Shown in pieces: positions 1-10,527 of a stretch of DNA of 64,000 nucleotides. Source of the stretch: Sclerotinia nivalis (taxonomy: Eukaryota > Ascomycota > Leotiomycetes > Helotiales > Sclerotiniaceae); NCBI GenBank assembly GCA_029531795.1, contig JAPEIS010000001.1, forward strand, positions 1,674,001 to 1,738,000, given 5' to 3'. Made by a program: the position numbers and the translations under genes. The notes below the pieces were generated by a model. It was not told the origin of the DNA and made no database searches. It worked only from the letters and a program-made list of their open reading frames with translations. Each line of letters begins with the position of its first letter. The stretch's first letter is position 1.

Positions 1-65
1 GAGGTAAAGGTGTCTGAGTCACATCAAAAATATCCCCGAAATCCTAACGCAAAAGCAAAAGTGTA

Positions 66-497
66 TTATTTAATATCCGACACTGAGCTGGCTGGAATAG
101 AAAACATGTACCAAATGGTTGATTTGAGCACATTGGAGTAGGCGACGTGTATAATGTCCTTGGGACAAATAACAGTAACGGTTTGAAAATAATTGCCAAA
201 TTCATCTACTTGTAGAATATCAAAGTTACAGGAGTATTTTTGTAGCCCATTTAACAATAGATAACAATCTTTTTCGCCCAACTTAATAACATGTGTTTTA
301 TAAAGCTCAACAACTTTCAACAAATTTTCCAAGTGCAAAATTCTCCGGCCATTGATGAGTGATAAAGAGAGCGAAAAACGTGCTTCAACCGTAAAAAGAG
401 GGGAGAGTTTTGTTCCCTAGAGGCCTTTCTGGATCCATATATCAACAAAAGAACGGGAATGTGCCGTTTGCCACCAATCGCGCCAAACCCATTCCAT
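66..497 (-). pseudogene. Unrecognised 143-codon frame with one in-frame TAG
   Basis: From the ATG at 497 the minus strand reads 143 sense or stop codons to a final stop at 66, interrupted once by TAG at 417-419. The first part is tryptophan-rich (residues 1-26). The rest is ordinary-looking and leucine-rich with three cysteines. The frame lies 132 bp downstream of the ATG33 stop on the same strand, so it may sit in that gene's 3' region. It could be a gene killed by one nonsense change, a gene with a short intron over the TAG, or chance. I recognise no family. Confidence 0.22.
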
Positions 498-628
498 CCT
501 GCAAGCTTTGAGACCAACCCCCGACTCGCAGCAATGTTAACCCGTCACCTTATCATCATTCCCATATGCTTCGTTATATTTCATTCGTTTCGTCCATCAT
601 ACCCGTACCCAAAACCTTTCTCCTCCGC

Positions 629-1392
629 TTACACAACATCAACAAAAATAACCTCGGTCAATCCTCCATCCCCCCAAATACCCACAACACTCATCGCAAA
701 GCCCAACCCCGCAACCGCCGTCCTGATAATTTGGCTGGTCATGAACCCCTCCATTTCCTCTCTCACTTCCTCCCCATTAACATTATCATCCACCTCCTCT
801 TCACTGCTAGCCAACCCCGCACTTTCATAATCCCTCGCACTCTTGCTCAATACCTCGTAACTGGCATCCATTTGCCTGGGACTCATAGCTTTCTTTGACT
901 TTTTCTTTTGTGCAATGCGTCTTGGACCTGTGGAACCCATGGCAAGTGGGACTAATTTATCAACGATTGAGCTTGAGGCGGCAAATAGAGATGTCCAGAG
1001 GAGATAAGGATGTCTTTGTCCTCGAGGCGAGAAATAGAAGGCGAGAAGGAAAGACCATGATGAAACCCAAGTGAGAGCACGAGTGTGGGTTGTGGCGAGA
1101 GAGGTGAGGGAGCTGTAAGAACGAGATGCGAGAGTAGCAGACGGGAGGGTTAGGAAGGCTGGAATCGTGAGGGATGAGAGAGTATAGGAAACGCCCTATT
1201 TATCATGTCTGTTAGGCCTTTGAGTTCATCATAGATTAAGAAGAGAGAAGATGGGAAGAGAATGATGAAGTTAGACAAGCTGTTGGATTTGAAATGGTAA
1301 GTTATGGTGGGGTGATGCAATTAACTTACAGTAAGTAAGCCGAGGGAAATAGATCCCACAAACTTTAAAGTCGACACAGTCCTTGTAGACAT
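629..1392 (-). CDS. ATG33: Atg33-like mitochondrial outer-membrane mitophagy protein
   Basis: Two exons, 1392-1330 and 1195-629, separated by a 134-nt GTAAGT..TAG intron and joining in phase 0 to give 209 aa. Atg33/Scm4-family proteins are mitochondrial outer-membrane proteins required for selective mitophagy in yeast. The protein has the family layout: a short N-terminal hydrophobic stretch (residues about 10-25, where the intron falls), further membrane segments, a hydrophilic acidic middle (residues about 110-170) and a C-terminal hydrophobic helix ending with the motif GIWGDGG. The start is the first ATG of exon 1. It diverges from the dienoyl-CoA reductase gene, with 457 bp between the two start codons. 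The first exon is only 21 codons, so ORF scans miss it. Family assignment rests on overall pattern and the C-terminal motif. Confidence 0.8.
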
Positions 1393-1849
1393 CTTGTCGC
1401 GTACAAAAGTCCCTCCCAAATATGTCTTTACTTAAGAGTTGTTCAATACACAAAGACAATGTGATATGATGATAGAGTTGATGGTTTGGCTATTCAGTCA
1501 GCGTGGTGGGTAGCGAGTGGAGGCTAAGGGAAGAAGATCCTTGTCCTTTTTTTTGGGCTCGCGGGATTATATAATCATGTTCTTAGCTCCCGGAACTTGT
1601 GAATTGATAGCCGGACCGAGGCACACGAGACTCCAAACCCCGGATTTTAGTAAATGTCTCACTTTGGTTCAGTGCCTGCCTAGGTAGGTTGGTCTAATGT
1701 TGGTTATACATTTCTACGACTTACTTCTCTCATTGCTTTTCCAAAGCTGTGCTCTACAATAGAACACATTATTTGAAACAAGTATTCAAAAGTTAGACCA
1801 TCAATTCTATCCTATATCCCCAAATACTCGTTCTGGAAATACAACGAAC

Positions 1850-3003
1850 ATGGCTCTACCTCGATCAGAATACCTCTCCGACGTCTGGCGCGATGGTATC
1901 TTTGGTATGAATTCCTAAAACATAGACCCCTTTTTATACATACTAAGTCTCTTTCCTTCAGATAACAAAGTTGTCTTCTGCACTGGCGGTGCAGGTTCGA
2001 TATGTTCCGCCCAAGTCCGCGCAATGGTTCACCTGGGAGCAAACGCATGTATTATCGGACGCAATCCTTCTAAGACTGAATCCATGGCCAAATCCATATC
2101 AACGGCACGTTCTGGGTCTAAAGTTATCGGGATTGGCGGTGTAGATGTGAGGAGCATACAGAGTTTGGAGGCTGCGGTAGAGAGATGCGTGAACGAGTTA
2201 GGAGGCATTGATTTCGTGATGTATGATTGCTTTTTCGTTTTCTTTCTCTTCCAATTTATATTTCAAATTGATAAAATGTTCTAACATGACCACAACAACA
2301 GCGCCGGGGCAGCCGGAAACTTTATTTCCCCTCTCGATGGTCTCTCCTCCAATGCCTTCCGAACCATCCTCGAAATCGACACTCTCGGCTCCTTCAACAC
2401 TCTCAAAGCCACTCTCCCTCAACTCCTAAAATCCGCTTCCGCCCATCCAAATACAGCATCTAACCCCAACACCGGTGGCCGCATACTTTTCATCTCGGCC
2501 GCGTTCCACTTTACGGGAATGCCACTGCAAGGACATGCAGCAGCAGCAAAAGCAGGCGTCGATGCTATTTCTGCAACGGCCGCGTTGGAATATGGTCCTA
2601 GGGGAGTAACCAGTAATGTGATTACGCCAGGACCCATAGAAGGAACGGAAGGAATGGCAAGATTGGGCGATAAGGAGAGTGAAGCGAGCGGTGATGCGCA
2701 GAGAAGAAATCCATTGGGTAGATATGGTACCGTGAAGGAAATTGCAGATGGGACTGTATACCTATTCAGCGACGCAGGAAGCTTCGTCAATGGAGAAGTT
2801 TTGGTTATTGATGGTGGGAGCTGTACGTCTAAAGATTTTCTCACCGACTTATCCACTTTTTGCTTCTCATTCATCCTCGCTAAGGTATTTATACTAATCT
2901 TGTGCAAATAGGGAGACTTCCGGGAGGCATGGTTGGAGCAAAGAGATACCCTGATTACTTACTAGACGACACGTTCGTACGACGAAAGGAGTCAAGGCTA
3001 TGA
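1850..3003 (+). CDS. SPS19: Peroxisomal 2,4-dienoyl-CoA reductase (SDR family)
   Basis: Four exons, 1850-1904, 1962-2220, 2302-2822 and 2912-3003, total 927 nt, 308 aa. The enzyme reduces 2,4-dienoyl-CoA with NADPH so that unsaturated fatty acids can complete beta-oxidation. The Rossmann motif TGGAGSI is near residue 27 and an NAG-like motif (IAGAAGN) spans the exon 2/3 junction. Instead of the usual SDR YxxxK the active site reads QGHAAAAKAG, as in the DECR/Sps19 subgroup. The protein ends in Ser-Arg-Leu, a PTS1 peroxisomal signal, which independently supports the last exon. The first three introns-exon joins restore the SDR fold without gaps. It shares a divergent promoter region with ATG33. 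Confidence 0.9.
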
Positions 3004-3486
3004 ACTTTGTCACTGTAGGCACCTGTGTAAAGTTGTTATCTTACATATTCCCCTATGAAATTGGGGTTGAGAGGTGAATTGGGACGTAAATGGATAGACT
3101 CGTATTGTTAGAGACTTGTAATCTTTTTTGATTCGCCTATTTTCGCTCGTCGGTTTATCTAACTAATGAATATGGCTATATATATTTATATTTTTTCTTC
3201 ATGATCATAACTTCATTATGTCATGACATCATCGTTCATTAGTTCGTTTGTTTCATGCATACCTTCCTACCTTCATCTATCCACCGCATTAGTCTATCAC
3301 AACGTCAACATTAACCCCACAGTTCCATCCCCATCCAAATCACCGCTTCTCACACGATTCCCCCTCCATCTTCCAAGTTGTTCGACGTCTCTTATCAATT
3401 CCTCTTCTTCCCCACCACCCCACCTACACCCACGTTCGAGATGCCTGGTTGGATAGTAGTCCAGTGACAAATCGGATATGAAAAAC
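3004..3486. other. Convergent 3' intergenic region
   Basis: This AT-rich spacer separates the converging 3' ends of the dienoyl-CoA reductase and the Zn2Cys6 factor. I see only short chance ORFs and a T/A-rich run near 3180-3200 that could lie in 3' UTR. Confidence 0.5.
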
Positions 3487-6180
3487 CTACCAATAAATAC
3501 CTCTCAGCATATTCCAGCACCAAAAAGCGATGGGATCATCGGCATCTTTCAAATCCCGAATCCAATCCAGCATCAGGCCTACCGTATCATCGATCTCCTC
3601 GTGATACCGTTCCTCACACATGTTTTCACAAATATCCTTCAGCATCGTGTTGTGTTTCGAAAGATGCACGATGAGTAAGATGCTAAGGAAGATTTGAGAC
3701 CAGGTGAAGAGGTAGGGAATGAGGCGTTTGCTGCGAGATGGAGGGGAGAGCAGGATGGGCCAGAGGAGGCACGACTAGTATGGGCTGTTAATAGAAGTGT
3801 AAGGTGGTGGTGACAGTAACGGGAAAGGAGGACAGGCTGAAGGTTAGAATAACATACGCGTAGACATTCCACAACGTTTTGGGCATCCTCTGGCGTGACC
3901 AGCTCTGGAAAATGCAAAACCTTGTACACAAAAGGTCGATAAACAATGTATTTGGCATAGTAGAACCTAGTTCTCAACACCGCCACCTGTATATCATACG
4001 CATAAGGATACCTAGTCGGTTCCTCGTCGAGATTAGTAGAGAACAGGGCTGAACGCGAATCCTGTAATACTGGTGATGTGGGATTCGGATCGATATTCCC
4101 GGTTTGTTGTTCGGGGGTCTGCACGCTAGGAAAACTCGAGGGGTCATCTTCATCCCATTGGATGGTACTGGGGAGGAGGCCGCGCCATTGAGTTAGCTGG
4201 GATGCGAGCTGTTGTACACCACTTGCGGACAGGAAGCTGAAAGCATCCGTGGAAGGGGAGCTGGTGTCCATATTGGCCACTTTATTCAAGGAGTCAATTT
4301 CATTCCATAATAGTGAATATAACTTCTGATTATGTGCTTACTCTCATAAATCCCATTTTGTATCTGCACACAAATTCGTCGTAATGCCAGTACTGAAGAA
4401 TTATGGGCTTGCCAATGAGTTTGTTGATCCCCCTTAAAATCCTCTTCACAGAAAGGGGTTAGAAAAAGCGGCAATTCAACCTTTTTCTCAAGATTCATCA
4501 TCGAAGTGAGTGGTAGATCCATGTCGAGGTGTAAAGTGCTTCCGTTCCTTAGTATGACGCACGGGTTTCGGAGTGACGTTGTAGGTGTGTATTACTTACG
4601 TCTCCATGGTAGCACAATGCCAATACGCACGTTTAATAAGGTCGCCTTTCGGAGACTCCCAGTCAATGCTGTCCCTAACATTCGGTCAGAGATTTTGGAG
4701 AAGAAAAGAATTAAAAAGTGTGCTGACGACGTGATAAGTATATTACATGCCGCAGAAGCAGAAACCATCGACCTCCAAAATTCCTACGATTACATCAACT
4801 GCCACTCATAGAAGATTTTGGTTCCAATAATTACCATATGGCGGCAACAGGTTTGGTAGTACAATCTGAGGCAAGAAGTCAACAAGCGAGTTCGATAGGC
4901 TTATTTTTGATGAGATTGGTACGCACGCAGTCAGACAAAATATCTGCACATTCTCAAGACTGCAGTCAGTAAAGACGCAGCCGATTCTTTTCATCGCTTC
5001 GTTAAAAAAGGCTAATCCCGGTGGTCTAGATGACCCTGATCCGCCCCTAACGCCACTTGGCCGGCCCCGGTAAATATCGACAGGATTACCGCGGGAACCT
5101 TCGAGTGCCACATCTCCGAGAGCGAAAACTAGCAATGCAAGGACAGATTCCACATCTCCATTGAAGCCTTCTGATGTAACTTTTGTAAGAGTGTCAGAAA
5201 CAAAATTTTGCCTATCCATGAAGGGGTACAGGAGATTGAATGTATCAAAATAAGATGTTGTCAGTTGATGCATAGTTTCCCGGGACAAAGCGGGAAACGT
5301 TATTCGCGAGCCTCCAACAACTCTACTCGCCAACGATTGCATGCCTAGAAAAGGTTTGTCTTGTAGGTCTACATTTAAGGATAACGGAGGTCGTGCAGCC
5401 TGCATTCGCACTATGAACACTGACCCCTTTTCCAGATCTTTCAAATCACCAATGTTCGACGGCACAGCTTGTAGAAGAAGTTGTTGTACAGCAGGCCATG
5501 TCAAAATCTTATGGGACGCAGTAAAATGATGATATTTAGTCGATGGACCAGGACTAAGTTCATAAGGGCGTAAGAACGTAGGAGCAAATGCATGTCCCTC
5601 GGAATCGGAGTTGAAGGATTCGCTATACGACGGTTGATTGGTAGGCGTTGTCTGAAATGGTTTAGACTCTGATGTACCTCGAGGAAGTCGATCGATTTTA
5701 TTTTCTATACTTTTTACTCGATCCAGGATTTCAACCATCGTTTTGTCTTTCCTATGGCGCTCGCAGTCAGGCTCAACACAGGTGAGTATACTAGAAACAG
5801 ATCGAATCCCCTCCGGAATATCAAGTGGCCTGAAATATGCCTCGTGGCACTTACTTTGTCGGCACGGGCTCCCTATAATTGCATTCTATCTTCAACCGTG
5901 TGCAAAGACCACACTTCGGTCGCTTCTCGTCACATCTTTGCTTTCGTTGTCGACAAACATCGCAAGCCTTCAGAAGTTGAATGTCAGCCCCCATCTATAG
6001 TATATAAGGTAACATGAGGCAGCCCAGTTTATACACGCAAAAAATAGTAGTGGACCCCACCGAAAAGGAGAGAATGAAGGTGGGGAGCGAATAAACACCA
6101 ACCTGACTCGCGATCGGTCCTCGATCCTTCCGCGTTGGAGCCGTTCCGGAATTGGAACTGGATACCGAGTCTGGATTCAT
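3487..6180 (-). CDS. Zn2Cys6 transcription factor with fungal middle homology domain
   Basis: Nine exons: 6180-6103, 5967-5855, 5790-4927, 4865-4835, 4783-4728, 4674-4600, 4538-4342, 4279-3858 and 3774-3487, total 2124 nt, 707 aa. The binuclear zinc cluster is at residues 28-55 with spacing C-x2-C-x6-C-x6-C-x2-C-x6-C and a basic loop, so it is a DNA-binding regulator acting in the nucleus. A coiled-coil linker follows at about 90-110. The PF04082-type domain then begins and includes the motifs LYYQTCCRHM, SIDWESPKGDL and LDMDLPLT in the usual order, each crossing an intron junction. Three junctions have an alternative acceptor or donor a few codons away: the exon 2 start, the exon 5 donor and the exon 7 start. 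The target pathway cannot be read from the sequence, and no obvious cluster surrounds it. Confidence 0.87.
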
Positions 6181-9036
6181 AGCAACACGAAGATTGCGAA
6201 GATCGCCCGCCGCCGCGAGTAGTTTCTGTAGTCGAAGTGGTTTATATCGTGAATTCCCAACAGATGTCTTGCCATATCCCTTTAAAGTTGTATCTCATCC
6301 GTATTCTTTCTATTTTCCCTGGTGGTTCAAACAGCATGAGAATAACAGTGTAATACAGTTTTTTTTTATCCTTTCCTGTGGTTGTTACTGAATCGTTGCT
6401 ATCCAAGCTACGTTCGATCTTGTGTTGCTGTCGAAGTCGCTGTGGTTCTTCGGCCGAAGAGAGCTACGAGACATGGTTGAAAAAATAAAATTGGCAATTG
6501 TGACAAGGAGTTATTTTGATAATTGGCGGAATTGGTTAAATTTTTTTAAGAAAAGAGTGTTGATATTTTGGGTAAGACTTCAAAAAAAGGATCTTGTGGA
6601 TATACCTCCGATCAAAATATGGGATTTTGACGAATCACCGGTGAGGAGGTCCGCCTCCGATGGGTGGGTTTCTTCTTGCCATTTTGGACTTTTGCACCAA
6701 TAATGGAATTTGCATTTTTTCTAAATTTGTACCGAATACCGTATCTAAAAAAAATGAAAGGAGATTCTAGCGGTTTAGTTGTAATTTAGCGGGACATGGA
6801 GAACTTACCCGTGTTTGGTCATTATTTATTGTTGATCAATTGCTGTTGCTCTACTTGATATATCTGTGGAGTTTTCATTGTTAAAAGGAGAATCTTTTTT
6901 CTAGAACAAGTTGATGTCTAACAAGGAAATTCTTGAGTAACATGACGAAATATTATTTCTCAATGACATCACGAAGTTCCACAAAATTGGCTGCTCCTCA
7001 GGAATAAGCTAGGTAATACTGGTAATATCTATTCAAACAATCCACAATCGGTATATTATCATCATCAGCAGCAGCAGGCATCATCATTACCGATCATCAT
7101 TTGTCAAGGTACCTACCTAGGTAACACAGTGGTTATACAGACTTACCGGTATTTGTACTCAGCTTACCTATTTTTGATAGAACTAAGACCTAACCGGTTT
7201 TATTGGAAATCTAACGACTCTGACGAAAGCTTTAAAATCCAATGCCCTCTAGAAACTTGATTTAATCCATTACAACACAAACTAATCTATTGTTATTGGT
7301 AGATTGATAACATAATAGAAGGCATTTGTGAATGAAATATCCGAATAAAGCTCCCCTCGAATCATATGATGCGTATGCTGTTTTTATGGAAAGAGGTCCC
7401 TGATACTGCTGGAATGGGAATGTTGTAACTGGATCTACCGTCAAGTTATACTAGAGTAGGTTTATCTACACGATGTATTAGATAATTACTTACTAAGCTT
7501 GATAAACCCCCCCGGGCCGGCAAATGTCCTCGATAGATCACAAAAGCATTTAGTGCTACAAGCAAGTAGAGCCTAGAGGGTTCTCGGAAACCCCCTTTGC
7601 TTAGCTTATCGATCGTGTGCTTCCGTTGCATTAGCTATATTGATAGGGACTAGTAGGTACTGTGGTAGAACAAATTGATTATGAATAAATGAATTACTAC
7701 CTATAGTAGTACTATTCTTCCATCAGATATCACCCCAATCTAGATACAAACAAACATAATGCGACAAATTCTATCACCAATATCAAAGCCCGCTCGCATG
7801 GAAAACGCATCCCAAAATAAGATTGCCAGACCAAGAAAGGGACAGTTTATCACAAAATCCGAATCGAGGCGATAATTCCCGAGTAAATCTCAAGGACATC
7901 CTGTTGAATACTTCCGGAAGCCCCTTGTGCTATGAAATTCGTCCTTAAATGAGGTAGCCACACCGGGACGTGGAAGCACCTCCGGGCAATATTTATTAGA
8001 GGTGATCCATGTTGTGTCCGTCGAGCTGCATCATGATTGCTGCTATTAATAAAAAAGTTTCGATAAGAGCGAACGAATTCTCGTCATACAGCGTGGAAGA
8101 AAGATGGAAAGATGGCGACGGAGGCATCTCCGTAAGTTCCACAAAAGATGCCGATCATGTTTGTGCATGTTTAAATGAAGGGTCATTTCTTTGGGTGGGC
8201 TGTTAGTAAGGAAAATGAGATGTGGTGGAATATATGGCTTGGTTGGATAGCTGAAGGGGATTAATATTTTAAAGACAATTAGTCCCTTTGTGCTTTTTCT
8301 TTCGGCTGTAAAATGGTGTTGCCCGGCCGATAATATGAGTGAAACTTCGGTACGGAATGGCCGAAATGTTTCTCGGTCATGATACTGTTCCGTGGACTTC
8401 TCTCACAATTTCCAGATTTGGTTCCTGATAGGGCGTCAATATCCAAAGAATGATACATCTCTGTCAGCTTGTCAATTTCAATTGTGTCCTTGGATGTTCG
8501 ATCAGTTGTGATAGTCTATCAATGTCAGCTTGTCAAACAGGGGCTTCCTAAAACGTTTATCAACAGATGAATTTGATCCAAGGGGCTCCTTCGACTTCCA
8601 CCAAAGGTGATGAGTCAAGTGGTTCATTGGCCAATTATACAACTCTGACATATCGTGTTGGTGGTTTATCACATTGCGCAAATAAATTACTTGGCAAGTG
8701 TTCCAAGGAAGATTATTGATGAATCGAGCACACCAACATCTGAAACGAACGATTTCCCTCGAAGCACCAGATCGCCAGTACGAGTTCATCGTGCCAATGT
8801 CACTGAGCACCAAAACAGGGGAACCATAGTTCCTCCAGAAAGCCATATGGTATGTCGTTAGAGCCCAATTATTGGTTGCGATTATCTCTCCGTTGGATAT
8901 ACAGAGATTTTGTAGTGAAGCATGTACTTTTCTCGTGGAGTTCAACGTTGTAGGTGACCCTTCTTTGCTCGACCTCGTGGAAGCTGGATGGTGGAAATGA
9001 CAGCTTCGCGATCCTTCAACTGTTGTGGGCAAGACA
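6181..9036. other. Gene-poor AT-rich region
   Basis: About 2.9 kb upstream of the zinc-cluster regulator without a gene I can support. It contains only ORFs below 100 codons plus a 190-codon minus-strand frame at 8502-9074 that starts with TTG and has no family resemblance. Short homopolymer runs (for example T8 near 6360) and CAG/CAT-rich stretches near 7060 are present. It may hold the long 5' region of the regulator. Confidence 0.5.
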
Positions 9037-9044
9037 TATAAATA
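9037..9044 (+). promoter_or_regulatory. TATA box of the 9.1-kb secreted protein gene
   Basis: The octamer TATAAATA lies 103 bp upstream of the ATG at 9147 on the coding strand, a plausible distance for a strongly regulated fungal gene. Support is by sequence match and position only. Confidence 0.4.
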
Positions 9045-9146
9045 ACGGCTGTTTATGGCATTGTTTCCATTCAATCCTCACAACTATCAAACCCTTCTCC
9101 ATTACAGCTCCAATTATCATAACAAAGCCATCTCGATCTGTTTAAA

Positions 9147-9526
9147 ATGTATATCCAACGATTCCTCATCACAGCAATCGTCCTCCCCCTCGCCATCGCG
9201 GCCCCTATCGCTGTAGGTCTTAGTTCTTGTACTTTTCACGCATTTAACATACTAATGGCCACTAAAGAACACCGCGGGCGAGAACCAAAGCTCTAAAGCT
9301 ACCGGAGCCGTAGACAAATACGATGCAAGTCTACATCCTCACACCCGCTCGTTCCCATTCACATACCTAGAAAATCTTCACTAACACGCTAATATACTAG
9401 GTTGTTACATCCACACCCATGACTCTCCGTGCACGTCAACTTTTGTGGACATTTTTGGCTCCCTTCGGGCTAGAGCCTGTTGTAGATGGGATCAATGATA
9501 CTCTTTTGGCAATTGGAGCCAAGTAG
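9147..9526 (+). CDS. Small secreted protein, effector-like (82 aa)
   Basis: Three exons, 9147-9212, 9268-9324 and 9401-9526, all joining in phase 0 (249 nt, 82 aa). Residues 1-19 form a signal peptide: a hydrophobic core ending in an Ala-Ala-Pro cleavage context. The mature protein is about 60 aa, has no cysteine, is Ser/Thr/Gly-rich at first and ends with an amphipathic LLWTFLAPFG-type segment. Intron 1 is GT-AG. Intron 2 starts GCAAGT and ends TAG after a CTAAC branch site, a GC-AG intron; if it is not spliced, translation stops after 18 more codons. A TATA box sits 103 bp upstream. I recognise no family. The role (effector, cell-surface or other) is unknown, and each exon is too short for standard ORF calling. 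Confidence 0.6.
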
Positions 9527-10527
9527 ATGGGGAACAGGAAATGTGCACTCGTTGATTGAGACGAGCTTTGGAATAGCACATCTGGATTGAAGAAGGAAGG
9601 GGAAAATGTGGAGGAGGGTTTGATTTTCCGATTTTTTGAATTTTTTGATTATTAATTGGTAGAGATGTTATGTTTTAGAAGGAGTTACTGTAGCGACATT
9701 CTTTACATCGTTCGTACTGTAGAAGAACTCAAGTTACATCGCCTCAAATATATTTCCTGCGTTTGAATCTCGCTTTGTCCTTGGTGGCCTAGTCAGCCCT
9801 GGAGACCATTGTAAAAGAATAGCAAGTAAGGAAGCCAATCCTCCTATCATGTCAGCTATCTTTAGATACCCCCAGGAGTCTAAAGTTTCTACATCGGTTA
9901 TCTCTCTATTCATAATCTGGGTATACATACACAAGTAAAATACCCGAGTATCCAGCCCTCTGGGATTATCAATCCACTACATCCAATTCATTATACCCCA
10001 ATCCACCTCTCCAGCCCAAGCTCCCCCAATGCCCCTTCCCCCCGCCATACAATATTCCCGACCACTAGACGCACTCAATAGGACCTCTCTTCATTAGCAC
10101 ATACTCATCACAAAAGATCAGAAAACGAGATATATTATAATAGGGCTGTCGGGGGCTGTCTTAGGGAAATAAAGATGGGCATTATACCCCCGATGCGATG
10201 GAAATGAATATTCTTATTTTGTCTTTCTCTTTGGGTGATGGGGAATCGAGTTCGAGTGTTGATTTAAGTTTGAACGTTAAAGGTAATCTTGATACTCGAT
10301 CTCAGGATTGGGATGATATATATTTAAATGTTGAATTGAGGTAATGAATCTGGGCTTAGTTGTCTCACGTATTAGATAGTATAGAATCCGATATTCAGAT
10401 TTGGATTTGAATGTGAGAACCAAACGGAATATCGGGTGATCTACTGGAGATGAGATTGGACAAAAACAATGAATTAATGAAGAAGTAGTAATCTCATCCG
10501 AATCTCCCGCAACTATTCTCCCCTGTT
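9527..10527. other. Intergenic region between convergent genes
   Basis: About 1 kb between the 3' ends of the small secreted protein gene and the amidase gene. I see no ORF with coding character. The part at 10240-10450 is AT-rich. Confidence 0.45.

Noticed and set aside
7262..7631. Two adjacent minus-strand ORFs that might be exons of one gene
   Set aside because: The available GTAAGT donor and CAG acceptor join them out of frame, and neither product resembles a protein family.
8502..9074. 190-codon minus-strand frame
   Set aside because: It begins with TTG rather than ATG, has no recognisable domain, and lies opposite the promoter of the 9.1-kb secreted protein gene.
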